A stretch of DNA of 40,018 nucleotides from Allorhizocola sp044869915 (GTDB taxonomy: Bacteria; Actinomycetota; Actinomycetes; Mycobacteriales; Micromonosporaceae), in assembly GCA_044869915.1 (NCBI GenBank), contig JBIOYB010000242.1:1-40018 (forward strand), written 5' to 3'. The number at the start of each line of letters is the position of its first letter. Position 1 is the first letter of the stretch. The position numbers and the translations under genes were made by a program. This document shows, one piece after another, positions 1 through 7,804 of this stretch. The notes beneath the pieces are model-generated. The model was not told the DNA's origin. It ran no database searches and saw only the letters and a list, made by a program, of their open reading frames with translations.

Positions 1-1
1 G

Positions 2-742
2 GCGAGAACAGCACGACCGGGTAGGTCTTCTTCAGCCACGGGCGCGGTCGAGTTCCCGGACGGGCGGGTGGTCCCGTTCCAGCCCAACGAGGAGGAAGAG
101 GCGGAGGGGGAGGAGTCCGAGCCGGCCGACCTGACGTGGCTCGACGAGGCCAACCGTGAGGCCCTGGCGGTGCGCGTCGGCGACGTGCGGTTCGTGGTGG
201 ACAGCCTGGGGGAGATGAACCGGGGCACGTCGTCGGTGGCGGGTCTGCCCGATGGGCTTGCCGGTGCGATGAATCTGGACCGGATAGGCATCTTCGGCCA
301 CGCGCTGGGCGGGACCACGGTCGCGCAGTCGATGCTGGAGGATCAGCGGCTCAGTGCGGGCGTGTCGCTCGACGGCGCGATGCCACCCGCCGTGCGAACG
401 TCCGGATTGGACAATCCGATCATGTTCATCGCGTCCGAACAGCCCGACCCGTATCACGCCATCGAGAGCTCGTGGCAGCAGACCAACCAGCGCGGCTGGC
501 ATCGCGGTCTGCGGATGACCGGCACCGGGCACAATTCGTTCACCGACTTCGAGGTCTTCTGTGCGCAGGTGGAGTGCGGGCTGCCCTTGGAGAGCACGCT
601 GGGGACCATCAACTCCGCTCGGGCCGTCGAGGTGCAACGGGCTTACCTGACAACGTTCTTCAACGGACAGTTGAAGAACGGCAGCCTCGGGATGCTCAGG
701 GAGCCATCTCCGCGGTACCCAGAAATCGTTTTTCTGAATTGA
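2..742 (+). CDS. PAF-acetylhydrolase-like alpha/beta hydrolase, 5' partial, nucleophile Ser replaced by Ala
   Basis: The frame is open to the first base, so the start lies outside the window. The visible part matches the C-terminal two thirds of the platelet-activating-factor acetylhydrolase/dienelactone hydrolase type of alpha/beta hydrolase. The nucleophile elbow reads GIFGHALGG, where family members have GHSxGG, so the catalytic serine codon is gcg (Ala). The acid region (SLDGAMPP) and the histidine region (GTGHNSFTDF) are intact. A run of Glu residues (EEEEAEGEE) sits near the visible start. By the missing serine it should not hydrolyse esters in the usual way; a binding role, or early decay, is inference. 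Its 3' end overlaps the convergent MarR gene by 47 bp. The family call is good; activity is unlikely. Confidence 0.75.
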   Translation, partial: ARTARPGRSSSATGAVEFPDGRVVPFQPNEEEEAEGEESEPADLTWLDEANREALAVRVGDVRFVVDSLGEMNRGTSSVAGLPDGLAGAMNLDRIGIFGHALGGTTVAQSMLEDQRLSAGVSLDGAMPPAVRTSGLDNPIMFIASEQPDPYHAIESSWQQTNQRGWHRGLRMTGTGHNSFTDFEVFCAQVECGLPLESTLGTINSARAVEVQRAYLTTFFNGQLKNGSLGMLREPSPRYPEIVFLN

Positions 743-1208
743 TGTCTTCAATGACGTCGCAGGTGCTGGCGACCGGATCGAGCTCGTTGAGCGCGGCGGC
801 CAGGCGTTGCAGCAGCGACTTCAGGGTGGCCTGATCGCCCGCGGGAAGCGTGGACAGGATGTGCGTCTCGAGGCGGCCCAGGCGATCGCACAGCTCGGTG
901 AGCACGGCACGGCCGTGGTCGGTTGCCACGATGAGGCGGGTGCGGCGGTCGGCCGGGTCGGCCTGGCGCGCGATCAGGCCGGCCCGCTCCATGTCGTCGA
1001 GCAGGTAGGTCATCACGGTCCGGTCGATGCCCAACTGTGTCGCGATGGTGCGCTGATTGCTGGGTGTGGCCGCGGCGGAGGCGGTGAGCACCTGGAAGCC
1101 GCGGTGGCCGCCCGGGATGCCGGCGGTCGCCTGGCGGGCGGTCTTGACGTAGGCGCGGAAGATGACGCCGAGTGCCCAGCCCAGGTCGGTGTCGAGGTCG
1201 CTGTTCAC
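696..1208 (-). CDS. MarR-family transcriptional regulator
   Basis: This is a winged-helix MarR protein of about 170 aa. The helix-turn-helix and wing are seen in RTIATQLGIDRTVMTYLLDDM followed by ERAGLIARQADPADRRTR, with the wing DRR motif. I start it at the GTG at 1208 because CATAAT (1216-1221, minus strand) lies 7 nt upstream and GTGACA (1239-1244) lies 17 nt further up, a good leaderless promoter. An ATG at 1232 would add eight residues. It is divergent from the flavin/hemerythrin gene at 1275, and a perfect 19-bp palindrome lies between them, overlapping its own -35 box. That layout suggests it represses itself and its neighbour. The ligand is unknown. Confidence 0.85.
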   Translation of the reverse strand: MNSDLDTDLGWALGVIFRAYVKTARQATAGIPGGHRGFQVLTASAAATPSNQRTIATQLGIDRTVMTYLLDDMERAGLIARQADPADRRTRLIVATDHGRAVLTELCDRLGRLETHILSTLPAGDQATLKSLLQRLAAALNELDPVASTCDVIEDINSEKRFLGTAEMAP

Positions 1209-1215
1209 AACCCCT

Positions 1216-1221
1216 ATTATG
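1216..1221 (-). promoter_or_regulatory. -10 box of the MarR gene (-35 at 1239-1244)
   Basis: On the minus strand CATAAT is preceded, 17 nt upstream, by GTGACA and followed 7 nt later by the GTG at 1208. The fit to a sigma-70 type promoter with a leaderless transcript is good. Confidence 0.6.
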
Positions 1222-1241
1222 CGGTACGACATATCGTCTGT

Positions 1242-1260
1242 CACGCAGACGGTCTGCGTG
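1242..1260. promoter_or_regulatory. perfect 19-bp palindromic operator between marR and the oxidoreductase gene
   Basis: The sequence CACGCAGACGGTCTGCGTG has 9-bp arms that pair perfectly around one central base. It overlaps the -35 of the MarR promoter and lies just upstream of the likely -10 (tacttt, 1264-1269) of the divergent gene. Size and position fit a MarR dimer site. Confidence 0.7.
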
Positions 1261-1274
1261 GCATACTTTGGGGC

Positions 1275-2912
1275 ATGCCTGACTACGGTCATGATCTTCT
1301 GTTCGGTGTCTTCCTGCCGCCACTAGCGGCCCGGGCCGACGATGTGCTCCGGATGGCGCGGCTCGCCGACGAGCTCGGGCTCGACCTCGTCACGATCCAG
1401 GACCATCCCTACCAGCCTGCGTTTTTGGACACCTGGACCCTGCTGTCGGTGATCGCGGCGCAGACGGCGCGGGTGCGGGTGTCGCCCAACGTGGCCAACC
1501 TGCCGCTGCGGCCGCCCGCGGTCCTGGCGCGCAGCGCGGCCAGCCTCGACATCCTCAGCGGCGGGCGGGTGGAGCTCGGGCTGGGCGCGGGCGGCTTCTG
1601 GGATCCGGTCGTCGCGATGGGCGGGCCGCGGCGCGAGCCGGGCGAGGCCGTCACGGCGCTGGAGGAGGCGATCCGCGTCATCCGGACGCTGTGGACGCCG
1701 GGGCGGACGCAGCACATCGAGGGATCGCACTATCGGTTGGCGGGCGCCAAATCCGGGCCCTATCCGGTGCATCCGATCGGGATCTGGCTGGGCGCGGGCA
1801 AGCCACGCATGCTGCGGTTGGTGGGGCGGCTGGCCGATGGCTGGTGGCCCAGCAGCCCGTGGGCGCCGCCGTCGGCGCTCACCAAGCTCAATGGCACCAT
1901 CGACGAGGCGGCCGTCGCCGCCGGGCGCGCGCCCGCCGACATCCGGCGGATGTACAACCTGGGCGGGGACTTCAGCGCGGAACAGTTGGCGGAGCTGGCC
2001 TTGGGTGAGGGCATGTCGGGCTTCATCGCGATGCTCGACCTCGACGACGAGACGGCGCTGCGCCGGTGGGCGGAGGAAACCGTGCCGGCCGTGCGCTCGC
2101 TCGTCGCGGCACACCGCTCCTCGGCCCCATCGACACCGGCCGCATCGCCACTCGCCGGCCCGGTGCCCGGCACGCGGGCTTCCGATGGCCGGGCTTCCGA
2201 TGGGCAGGCTTCCGGCACGCGGGCTTCCGATGGGCAGGCTTCTGACGGGCAGGCCTCCGGCGGCTCGGCAGGGGTGGTGCGGCCCTTTCGGGCGCGGCAG
2301 CGTGCCTCCGGCGAGCTCGGCGTAGAGCCGACACCCGATGACGGGCGGCGGCTGACCGAGGTGGCGCTCTGGGACGAGTCAGCGCGGCCCGAGGCACCCA
2401 AACCCGAAGGCGTGGTTGACTATTCGGCGTCGGGACGGGCGCAGGCCCGGCATCTGATCGAGGTGCACGACCACCTGCGCGCCGAGCTCGCTCAGCTGCG
2501 CGATGTGATCGCGCAGGTGGCCAAGGGTTCGGTCGATATCGAGGATGCTCGATCCCATATCAACACGATGACGATGCGGCAAAACAACTGGACGCTCGGC
2601 GCCTACTGCGAGAGCTACTGCCGCGTGCTCACCATGCACCACACTGCCGAGGACGCGTTGCTGTTCCCGCAGCTGCGACGGCAGGAGCCCGGCCTCGCCC
2701 CGGTGGTGCGGCGGCTCGAGGAGGAGCACCACGCCATCGCCGAGGTGCTCGAGCGCGTCGACTCGGCTCTCGTGGCGCTGGCCGCCGAGCCCACGCGGGT
2801 CGGAGAGCTCCAGCAGACCGTCGACATCCTCACGGACGCCCTGCTCTCACACCTGTCATATGAGGAACGCCAACTCGTCGAGCCGCTCGCCCGCCTGCCG
2901 ATCCGGTTGTAG
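1275..2912 (+). CDS. luciferase-like flavin-dependent oxidoreductase fused to a C-terminal hemerythrin domain
   Basis: This is a 545-aa two-domain protein. Residues 1 to about 285 are an LLM-class (F420/FMN) oxidoreductase barrel: HDLLFGVFLPP, the VSPNVANLPLRPP strand, LDILSGGRVELGLGAG and GIWLGAGKPRMLRL. Residues about 388-540 form a hemerythrin/HHE four-helix domain with ligands in LIEVHDHL, TMHHTAEDALLFP, EEEHHAIAEVL and LLSHLSYEERQ. The joining segment (about 285-385) holds short repeats of the type RASDGQASG. The ATG at 1275 follows tacttt by 5 nt, which fits a leaderless mRNA. The redox substrate is unknown; the diiron domain suggests O2, NO or redox sensing (inference). It is probably controlled by the divergent MarR. 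Confidence 0.85.
   Translation: MPDYGHDLLFGVFLPPLAARADDVLRMARLADELGLDLVTIQDHPYQPAFLDTWTLLSVIAAQTARVRVSPNVANLPLRPPAVLARSAASLDILSGGRVELGLGAGGFWDPVVAMGGPRREPGEAVTALEEAIRVIRTLWTPGRTQHIEGSHYRLAGAKSGPYPVHPIGIWLGAGKPRMLRLVGRLADGWWPSSPWAPPSALTKLNGTIDEAAVAAGRAPADIRRMYNLGGDFSAEQLAELALGEGMSGFIAMLDLDDETALRRWAEETVPAVRSLVAAHRSSAPSTPAASPLAGPVPGTRASDGRASDGQASGTRASDGQASDGQASGGSAGVVRPFRARQRASGELGVEPTPDDGRRLTEVALWDESARPEAPKPEGVVDYSASGRAQARHLIEVHDHLRAELAQLRDVIAQVAKGSVDIEDARSHINTMTMRQNNWTLGAYCESYCRVLTMHHTAEDALLFPQLRRQEPGLAPVVRRLEEEHHAIAEVLERVDSALVALAAEPTRVGELQQTVDILTDALLSHLSYEERQLVEPLARLPIRL
2167..2262. repeat. 15-bp in-frame tandem repeat coding for the interdomain linker
   Basis: Variants of gggcttccgatgggca recur about six times, giving (R/Q)ASDG(R/Q) repeats. 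The unit length is a multiple of three, so the reading frame survives changes in copy number. Confidence 0.75.
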
Positions 2913-2937
2913 GCGTCGCACGGTTAGGCTGGCGCCC

Positions 2938-3705
2938 ATGGGGTTGACGATCACGAGCCGCAACGCCCGATTCCAGCAGTGGCAGGCGCTGCTGAGCAAT
3001 CGGGCCAAGCGGCACCGGGCGGGCGAGTTCCTTGTGCAAGGCGTGCGGCCGATCACGCTGGCGATCCGGCACGGGTGGGAGATCCGCGCGCTGCTGCACC
3101 GACATGACGGCGCGCTGTCGAAGTGGGCGCTGGAGCTGCTCAACGGCGTTGACACGGTGCACGTTTCGATGTCCGACGAACTGCTCGCGGAGCTCGGTGA
3201 GCAGGAAGAGGCGCCCGAGCTGGTGGCCGTGGTCGGGCAGCGGGGCGACGACGTGCGCCGGATCGGCACCGGGCTGGTCGTCGTGTTCGACCGGCCGGTC
3301 TCGCCGGGCAACGTGGGCATGCTGATCCGGTCGGCCGACGCGTTCGGCGCGACGGGTGTTGTCGTGACCGGACATTCGGCGGACATCTACGATCCGCGGG
3401 CGGTGCGGGCCAGCACGGGATCGCTGTTCGCCTTGCCCGTCGTGCGCTTGGATCGGTACCAGAAAAAGGGATTTGTCATCGGTCTTGATGAGAGCGGGAC
3501 GGCGGAGCTGGCAGATGTCGACCTGCGCGGCCCGCTCACGCTCGTCATCGGCAACGAAACGCATGGGCTGAGCGCGAATTGGCGGGATGCGTGCGATGTG
3601 CTGGCGCGGATCCCCATTGGTGGCGCGGCGAGTTCGCTCAACGCGGCTGCGGCCGGGTCGATCGCGCTCTATGAGGTGGCCCGGCAGCGGTCGATGCGTG
3701 GGTAA
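2938..3705 (+). CDS. TrmH/SpoU-family RNA methyltransferase
   Basis: This 255-aa SPOUT methyltransferase is expected to add a methyl group from SAM to a 2'-O-ribose in tRNA or rRNA. The trefoil-knot motifs are clear: VVVFDRPVSPGNVGMLIRSA (motif 1, with N and R), LVIGNETHGL (motif 2) and IPIGGAASSLNAAAAGSIAL (motif 3). The N-terminal part (NARFQQWQALLSNRAKRHRAGEFLVQG) resembles the substrate-binding region of rRNA 2'-O-methyltransferases. The ATG at 2938 lies 7 nt after taggct (2925-2930) with no Shine-Dalgarno, so it is probably leaderless. The exact nucleotide target cannot be read from sequence. Confidence 0.88.
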   Translation: MGLTITSRNARFQQWQALLSNRAKRHRAGEFLVQGVRPITLAIRHGWEIRALLHRHDGALSKWALELLNGVDTVHVSMSDELLAELGEQEEAPELVAVVGQRGDDVRRIGTGLVVVFDRPVSPGNVGMLIRSADAFGATGVVVTGHSADIYDPRAVRASTGSLFALPVVRLDRYQKKGFVIGLDESGTAELADVDLRGPLTLVIGNETHGLSANWRDACDVLARIPIGGAASSLNAAAAGSIALYEVARQRSMRG

Positions 3706-3763
3706 CCGGGATGACTGTCCAATGTGGGCAGTGTGGGCGCGCCCGGCGAGTAGGATCAAGATC

Positions 3764-4162
3764 ATGGCTAGAGTTTTCGTGGAGCGCACCGAAGAGGGCT
3801 ATGTCGGCACCAACGAGCGTGGCGCACGGGTTTCCATCGGCTCATCCGATCAGGAGGGCGTGTTCTCGCCCGTCGAGCTGCTGCTGGTGGCGCTCGGCGG
3901 GTGCGAGATCGTCACCATCGAGCCGTTGACCGCCAAACGCGGACACCGCCTGGTGAAGCTCGCGGTGCGGGTCGAGGCGGGCAAGGTCGAGCCCACCAAA
4001 CTCGGCCCGATCACCGGGACATACGAGATCGAGCTGCCGGAGGGCGACGAGAAGGCGGCCGAGGTGTTCAAGGCGGTCGCGCATCGCGTGCACGAACACC
4101 ACTGCACGGTCGGCCGGGCGCTGCGGGAGCATACGGAGACGATTCAGGTGCTACCAGTATAA
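3764..4162 (+). CDS. OsmC-family peroxiredoxin-like protein
   Basis: This 132-aa protein has the OsmC/Ohr fold and should reduce organic hydroperoxides in the cytoplasm. Both family cysteines are present: C47 in LVALGGCEIVTIE and C114 in VHEHHCTVGRAL. The length is normal for the short OsmC type. The ATG at 3764 follows taggat (3751-3756) by 7 nt and has no Shine-Dalgarno, so leaderless translation is likely. No regulator of the OhrR type lies next to it. Confidence 0.88.
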   Translation: MARVFVERTEEGYVGTNERGARVSIGSSDQEGVFSPVELLLVALGGCEIVTIEPLTAKRGHRLVKLAVRVEAGKVEPTKLGPITGTYEIELPEGDEKAAEVFKAVAHRVHEHHCTVGRALREHTETIQVLPV

Positions 4163-4345
4163 AAACGAGCCACGTAACCCCCTAGTGGTCTCGTAGCCGA
4201 CAACGCTTGGCAAGGCGGACCAAAACGAGCTACGCTTTCGCGCAACGCTCGTCTCTGACGGCTTCCCCCGTGGCCGCCTGAGACGGGCGTTCTACTTTGC
4301 GCACGTGACCCCGTTTTGTCAGACCCCCGGCCTAGGGTCGCAAAC
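4163..4345. other. intergenic spacer with a weak hairpin
   Basis: The 183-bp gap holds the imperfect direct repeat aaaacgagcYacg (about 4161 and 4211) and a hairpin with cgtctc (4250-4255) pairing gagacg (4280-4285). There is no U-tract, so a terminator role is only possible. The -10 of the next gene (tagggt, 4333-4338) lies at its end. Confidence 0.4.
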
Positions 4346-4747
4346 ATGAATCCAAGACTGAACGCGATCGGCATCATCGTGGCCGACATGCAGTTGGCGG
4401 CATCCTTCTACGCCAGACTTGGGCTGGAGTTCAAGGTGGAAGATGACGGCACGCACGCGTCATGCCTGCTGCCCAGCGGGCTCAACGTCATGCTCGACAC
4501 CGAGACTCTGGTGGGGCAGCTTGTTCCGGGTTGGACCCGCCCGGTGGGTGGGCACGCCTTCGCGCTGGCCTTCGAGTGCGCGACCCCGGCCGAGGTCGAC
4601 GCCAAGTTCGCGGAGCTGGCCGAGGCCGGGGCGCAGGTCGTGCGCGAGCCGTGGGATGCCTTCTGGGGCCAGCGTTACGCCTCGCTGCGCGATCCGGACG
4701 GCAACGGCCTCGATCTGTATTGCCCACTTCCCCGATCGGGCACGTGA
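4346..4747 (+). CDS. VOC-family (glyoxalase/bleomycin-resistance-like) protein
   Basis: This 133-aa protein has the paired beta-alpha-beta-beta-beta modules of the vicinal oxygen chelate family: LNAIGIIVADMQLAASFYARLGLEF at the N-terminus and YASLRDPDGNGLDLYCPLP at the C-terminus. The C-terminal DPDGN(G)xDLY signature is typical of glyoxalase-like and resistance proteins. The ATG at 4346 lies 7 nt after tagggt, again a leaderless arrangement. The substrate is unknown; members range from dioxygenases to drug-binding proteins. It is one of three VOC proteins in this window. Confidence 0.85.
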   Translation: MNPRLNAIGIIVADMQLAASFYARLGLEFKVEDDGTHASCLLPSGLNVMLDTETLVGQLVPGWTRPVGGHAFALAFECATPAEVDAKFAELAEAGAQVVREPWDAFWGQRYASLRDPDGNGLDLYCPLPRSGT

Positions 4748-4796
4748 CGGACCCCGGCGCTATCGCGCTGCCCGCCTCGCCCGGGTGGCCACCCCA

Positions 4797-4925
4797 GCTT
4801 TTTCGGGCCGCCACCTGACTTTCTTCACGCCACCGCCGACTCCTTCAGGCCACCCGACTCCTTCGGGTTGCCACCCTGACTTCTTCGGGCCGCCACCCGA
4901 CTCCTTCGGGCTGCCGCCCGACCCC
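4797..4925. repeat. degenerate ~20-bp tandem repeat (ccgactccttcgggccgcca type)
   Basis: Five to six imperfect units of 18-22 bp follow the VOC stop codon. Unit lengths vary, so the repeat is not frame-preserving. It is one of five short-repeat blocks in the window. Confidence 0.7.
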
Positions 4926-4928
4926 CAC

Positions 4929-5186
4929 GTGACCCTGCTCGACCTCAACGAGGATGCCGCCTGCGAGCCGGATCGGCAGATCCCTTGCGAGGGCACGGTC
5001 GTACTCCACTTTTTCACCAAGGACGTGTCCGAGGCACAGGTCGACAACGGCCAATACGGCGCAGGAAACCTTGTGGTGCGCGGATACTTCGCGCTGTCCA
5101 AACGCGGCAACCTCGGATCCCTTCCGCCCGGAGCGACCGCCATCTACCTGACCGCAGTCCCGCCACAAGACGTCCCCAACCCCTGA
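4929..5186 (+). pseudogene. short unrecognised ORF, probably a gene remnant
   Basis: From a GTG at 4929 this frame gives 85 aa with a protein-like composition (VVLHFFTKDVSEAQVDNG, then GNLVVRGYFALSKRGNLG), unlike the Pro/Arg-rich noise around it. There is no clear ribosome site, and the same frame runs back into the tandem repeat at 4797-4925, so the N-terminus may have been replaced by repeat DNA. I do not recognise the family. It may be the C-terminal end of a lost gene or a small real gene. Confidence 0.35.
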
Positions 5187-5284
5187 CCCCACCCCACCGT
5201 GCACCCCAGGGCGGTGATCGTGGTCTCGCGCGCCTGCGTGACCTCCAACTCCGCACGCATGTTCGGTCGCCTGCCGGGCCACGG

Positions 5285-5312
5285 CTGAAACCGCCAGCGC
5301 TGGCTGTTTCAG
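5285..5312. terminator. 28-nt hairpin, possible terminator
   Basis: The arms ctgaaaccgccagc and gctggctgtttcag pair with one mismatch and essentially no loop. It lies about 100 bp downstream of the remnant ORF. No U-tract follows, so it could equally be a relic of a mobile element end. Confidence 0.4.
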
Positions 5313-5640
5313 CGCCTGGCTCGGCAGTTGCGGCAGGCTCGACCCTCGGCTGCGCCAAACGATCGCATCCTGCCTACACAACCCGGAACACATCCAGTCG
5401 ATGTTCATCGATCTGTAGGAAATGGACTACTGCCACCGAATTCGCGCGCTCGCCTCGCTCATCCCACATCGGGTGGCAAGCCAGGCTGGAGCAAGCGGAC
5501 CTGGTGCTGGCGGGCGGGTCGAGGTGCGGGGGCGGGTGTAGGCCCAAGCAGTATGGATGAGCGGCGGTGAAGTGAGCGGCGGGTGAACGCATGCGATCGG
5601 CACAGACGATCAGCCCGGCGGCTCGGCCGGAGCGATGGCA

Positions 5641-5800
5641 GGCGCGTGGTGGCAGGCCGGTGGTGCGAGGGGCTGTCGGGTGGGCAGGCGCGTGGTGGCA
5701 GGCCGGTGGTGCGAGGGGCTGTCGGGTGGGCAGGCGCGCGGTGGCAGGCCGGTGGTGCGAGGGCCGGCCGGGTGGGCAGGCGCGCGGTGGCAAGCCCATG
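5641..5800. repeat. 46-bp tandem repeat, about 3.5 copies
   Basis: Units start at 5641, 5687, 5733 and 5779 (partial), each beginning ggcgcg(t/c)ggtggcaggccg. The unit is not a multiple of three. Confidence 0.85.
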
Positions 5801-5949
5801 CGCGATGAACGATGGTGGCAAGCGCGGTCGCGGGCTGGTGGGTAAGCCGGTGTGGGAAGGCAGCCGCCTCGGTCCGAAAACGCGGCTGAAGGGAATACGA
5901 TCCTGCGCCGATCTGGGGCCATGTCTCAGGCGACCGGCTTTGCACGACC

Positions 5950-5968
5950 CCTAGCGGGAGTTTCCGGG
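5950..5968 (+). repeat. IS left terminal inverted repeat
   Basis: The 19-bp sequence C-CTAGCGGGAGTTTCCGGG is the exact complement of the right end (7805-7823). Confidence 0.88.
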
Positions 5969-6024
5969 ATAAGTTGATCTGACGGCGTGTTTCGGCTGTG
6001 GTGTTTGACTTCCGGTCCTTTCAA

Positions 6025-6037
6025 GTGTATTACCCAC
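6025..6037. repeat. inner inverted repeat, left copy (GTGTATTACCCAC)
   Basis: A perfect 13-bp match in inverted orientation to 7737-7749. It ends 2 nt before the transposase ATG; the partner begins 9 nt after the stop codon. Confidence 0.8.
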
Positions 6038-6039
6038 AT

Positions 6040-7728
6040 ATGGCTTCGGTGATTGAGAAGCGGCGTGCGGACGGCCGGACCTACTACTACCTGGTGGAGT
6101 CCGCCCGGGTCGACGGCAAACCCCGGATCGTGTCGCAGCAGTATCTGGGCAGCGCCGAGGAGGTGGTGGCGAAGCTTTCCGGCGCGCAGACCGGAATGCC
6201 GGTGCGTAGTCAGCACAAGACCTTCGGTGATCTGGCCGCGGTCTGGTCGGTGCTGCAGCGTATCGGTGTGGCCGAGGTCATCGACTCTGTGGCGCCCCGC
6301 CGCGCCGACGCAGGCGCCACCGCCGGCACCTATCTCGCGTTGGCGTGCGCGAACCGGGTTGTCGCACCGTGTTCGAAGCTTGGCTTTTCCGACTGGTGGG
6401 CCACCACCGCCGGCTCTCGCTGGGTGAAGACGCCCGAAGCGGCGTTGGACCACCGCCGGTTCTGGGAAGCGATGGACCGGCTCGGCGAGGCCGATCTGAA
6501 GGCGATCGAAGTCGAGCTGAGCCGGCGGATCGTCACCGAGTTCGACCTGGACCTGTCCGGGCTCATCCTGGACATGACAAACTTCGCCACCTACATCGAT
6601 TCGGGCAACGACAAGGCCCCGATCGCCCAACGCGGCAAGGCCAAGCAGAAACGAGTCGATTTGCGGCTGGTCGGTCTGGGCCTGGTCGTCACCCGCGACG
6701 GTGCCATCCCGCTGCTGGCCCATACCTACCCCGGTGACCGCCCCGACGTCACCCAGTTCCCTGTGCTGCTGGATGAACTGACCGCCCGCTACCGAAAACT
6801 GGCCGACGTCGCCGATCTCACCCTGGTCTACGACGCCGGACAGAATTCGGCCGACAACCACGAACGGGTAGAGGCGTCAGGGATGGGATTCGTTGGCTCG
6901 CTGCCACCGTCAGACCATCCCGGCCTGCTTGACATCCCCCGCAGCCGATACCGCAAAGTCGACGCGAAAACATTCCCCGGCCTGACCTATGTGGACACCA
7001 CAGTGACCGCGCTCGGGGTCACCCGCCGCGCCCTGCTCACTCACTCCGACACGTTGCACGCCGGGCAGACCCGCGGCTTCGACCAGACCCTGGCCAAGAC
7101 CCAACGACGCCTAACCGAACTGGCCGAACGCCTCGCCCGCGGCCACACTCGCCGGCCCCGTACCAAAGTCGAAGCCGACATCGCCGCAATCTGCAAACCC
7201 CGCTGGGTCAACCAGGTCATAACCACCACCCTGTCCGGTGACACCCCCGCCGACCTGCGCCTGACCTTCGCTGTCGACGACAAGGCCCGCGCCGCGTTGG
7301 AGAAACGACTGTTCGGCAAACGGATACTGTTCACCAACCGCGACCATTGGACCCCCGCCGAGGTCGTGGCCGCCTACCGATCACAGTCCGAAGTAGAATC
7401 CGGATTCCGCCAACTCAAAGACCCACACGTGGTCTCGTTCAACCCCATGCACCACTGGACCGACCAGAAAATCCGCGTCCACGTCTTCTACAGCGTCCTG
7501 GCCTTGACCGTCGCACATCTGATGCGACGCCAAGCCGAACAAGCCGGAATGCGCCTGTCCGTGCGTGAACTGCTACACGAACTGTCCGGCATCGGCGAAA
7601 CCGTGCTACTACACCACAACGGCAGCAAAGGCCGCCCCCGAGCACAACGACTGCTCACCGACATGAACAAAACCCAACGCAACCTCTACGACCTGTTCGG
7701 CCTGGACCGCTACGCACCCACCCGCTGA
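6040..7728 (+). CDS. IS1634-family DDE transposase
   Basis: This 562-aa transposase belongs to the IS4 superfamily. The DDE residues are visible as D178 (LILDMTNF), D265 (LVYDAGQNS) and E453 in SEVESGFRQLKD. The N-terminus (VIEKRRADGRTYYYLVESAR) is the usual IS1634-type start. The frame is intact over its full expected length, so the element may still be active. The ATG at 6040 lies between the left terminal repeat and the body; an ORF beginning at 5998 would start inside promoter sequence. The inner inverted repeat just upstream could pair with its downstream copy in a transcript and hide the start (inference). Confidence 0.93.
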   Translation: MASVIEKRRADGRTYYYLVESARVDGKPRIVSQQYLGSAEEVVAKLSGAQTGMPVRSQHKTFGDLAAVWSVLQRIGVAEVIDSVAPRRADAGATAGTYLALACANRVVAPCSKLGFSDWWATTAGSRWVKTPEAALDHRRFWEAMDRLGEADLKAIEVELSRRIVTEFDLDLSGLILDMTNFATYIDSGNDKAPIAQRGKAKQKRVDLRLVGLGLVVTRDGAIPLLAHTYPGDRPDVTQFPVLLDELTARYRKLADVADLTLVYDAGQNSADNHERVEASGMGFVGSLPPSDHPGLLDIPRSRYRKVDAKTFPGLTYVDTTVTALGVTRRALLTHSDTLHAGQTRGFDQTLAKTQRRLTELAERLARGHTRRPRTKVEADIAAICKPRWVNQVITTTLSGDTPADLRLTFAVDDKARAALEKRLFGKRILFTNRDHWTPAEVVAAYRSQSEVESGFRQLKDPHVVSFNPMHHWTDQKIRVHVFYSVLALTVAHLMRRQAEQAGMRLSVRELLHELSGIGETVLLHHNGSKGRPRAQRLLTDMNKTQRNLYDLFGLDRYAPTR

Positions 7729-7736
7729 CCAGCCAC

Positions 7737-7749
7737 GTGGGTAATACAC
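7737..7749. repeat. inner inverted repeat, right copy
   Basis: GTGGGTAATACAC is the exact complement of 6025-6037 and begins shortly after the transposase stop codon. Confidence 0.8.
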
Positions 7750-7804
7750 CACACACCGCTGAAACAGCCCGCCACCAGCAGAAACCAAGCCAAGATCACG
7801 CTAG

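Larger units (their letters stand above)
5187..5949. other. decayed, gene-poor stretch left of the IS element
   Basis: I see no convincing gene here. It holds a 28-nt near-perfect hairpin (5285-5312) and a 46-bp tandem repeat (5641-5800). The reading frames across it are biased Pro/Arg/His-rich noise. It looks like degraded DNA trapped between the remnant and the insertion sequence. Confidence 0.5.

Noticed and set aside
4845..5408. Minus-strand ORF of 187 codons
   Set aside because: It runs through the tandem repeat, has no motif, and opposes the more protein-like frame at 4929-5186.
5583..5954. Plus- and minus-strand ORFs of 80-180 codons
   Set aside because: They only translate the 46-bp repeat in several frames and have no start signals.
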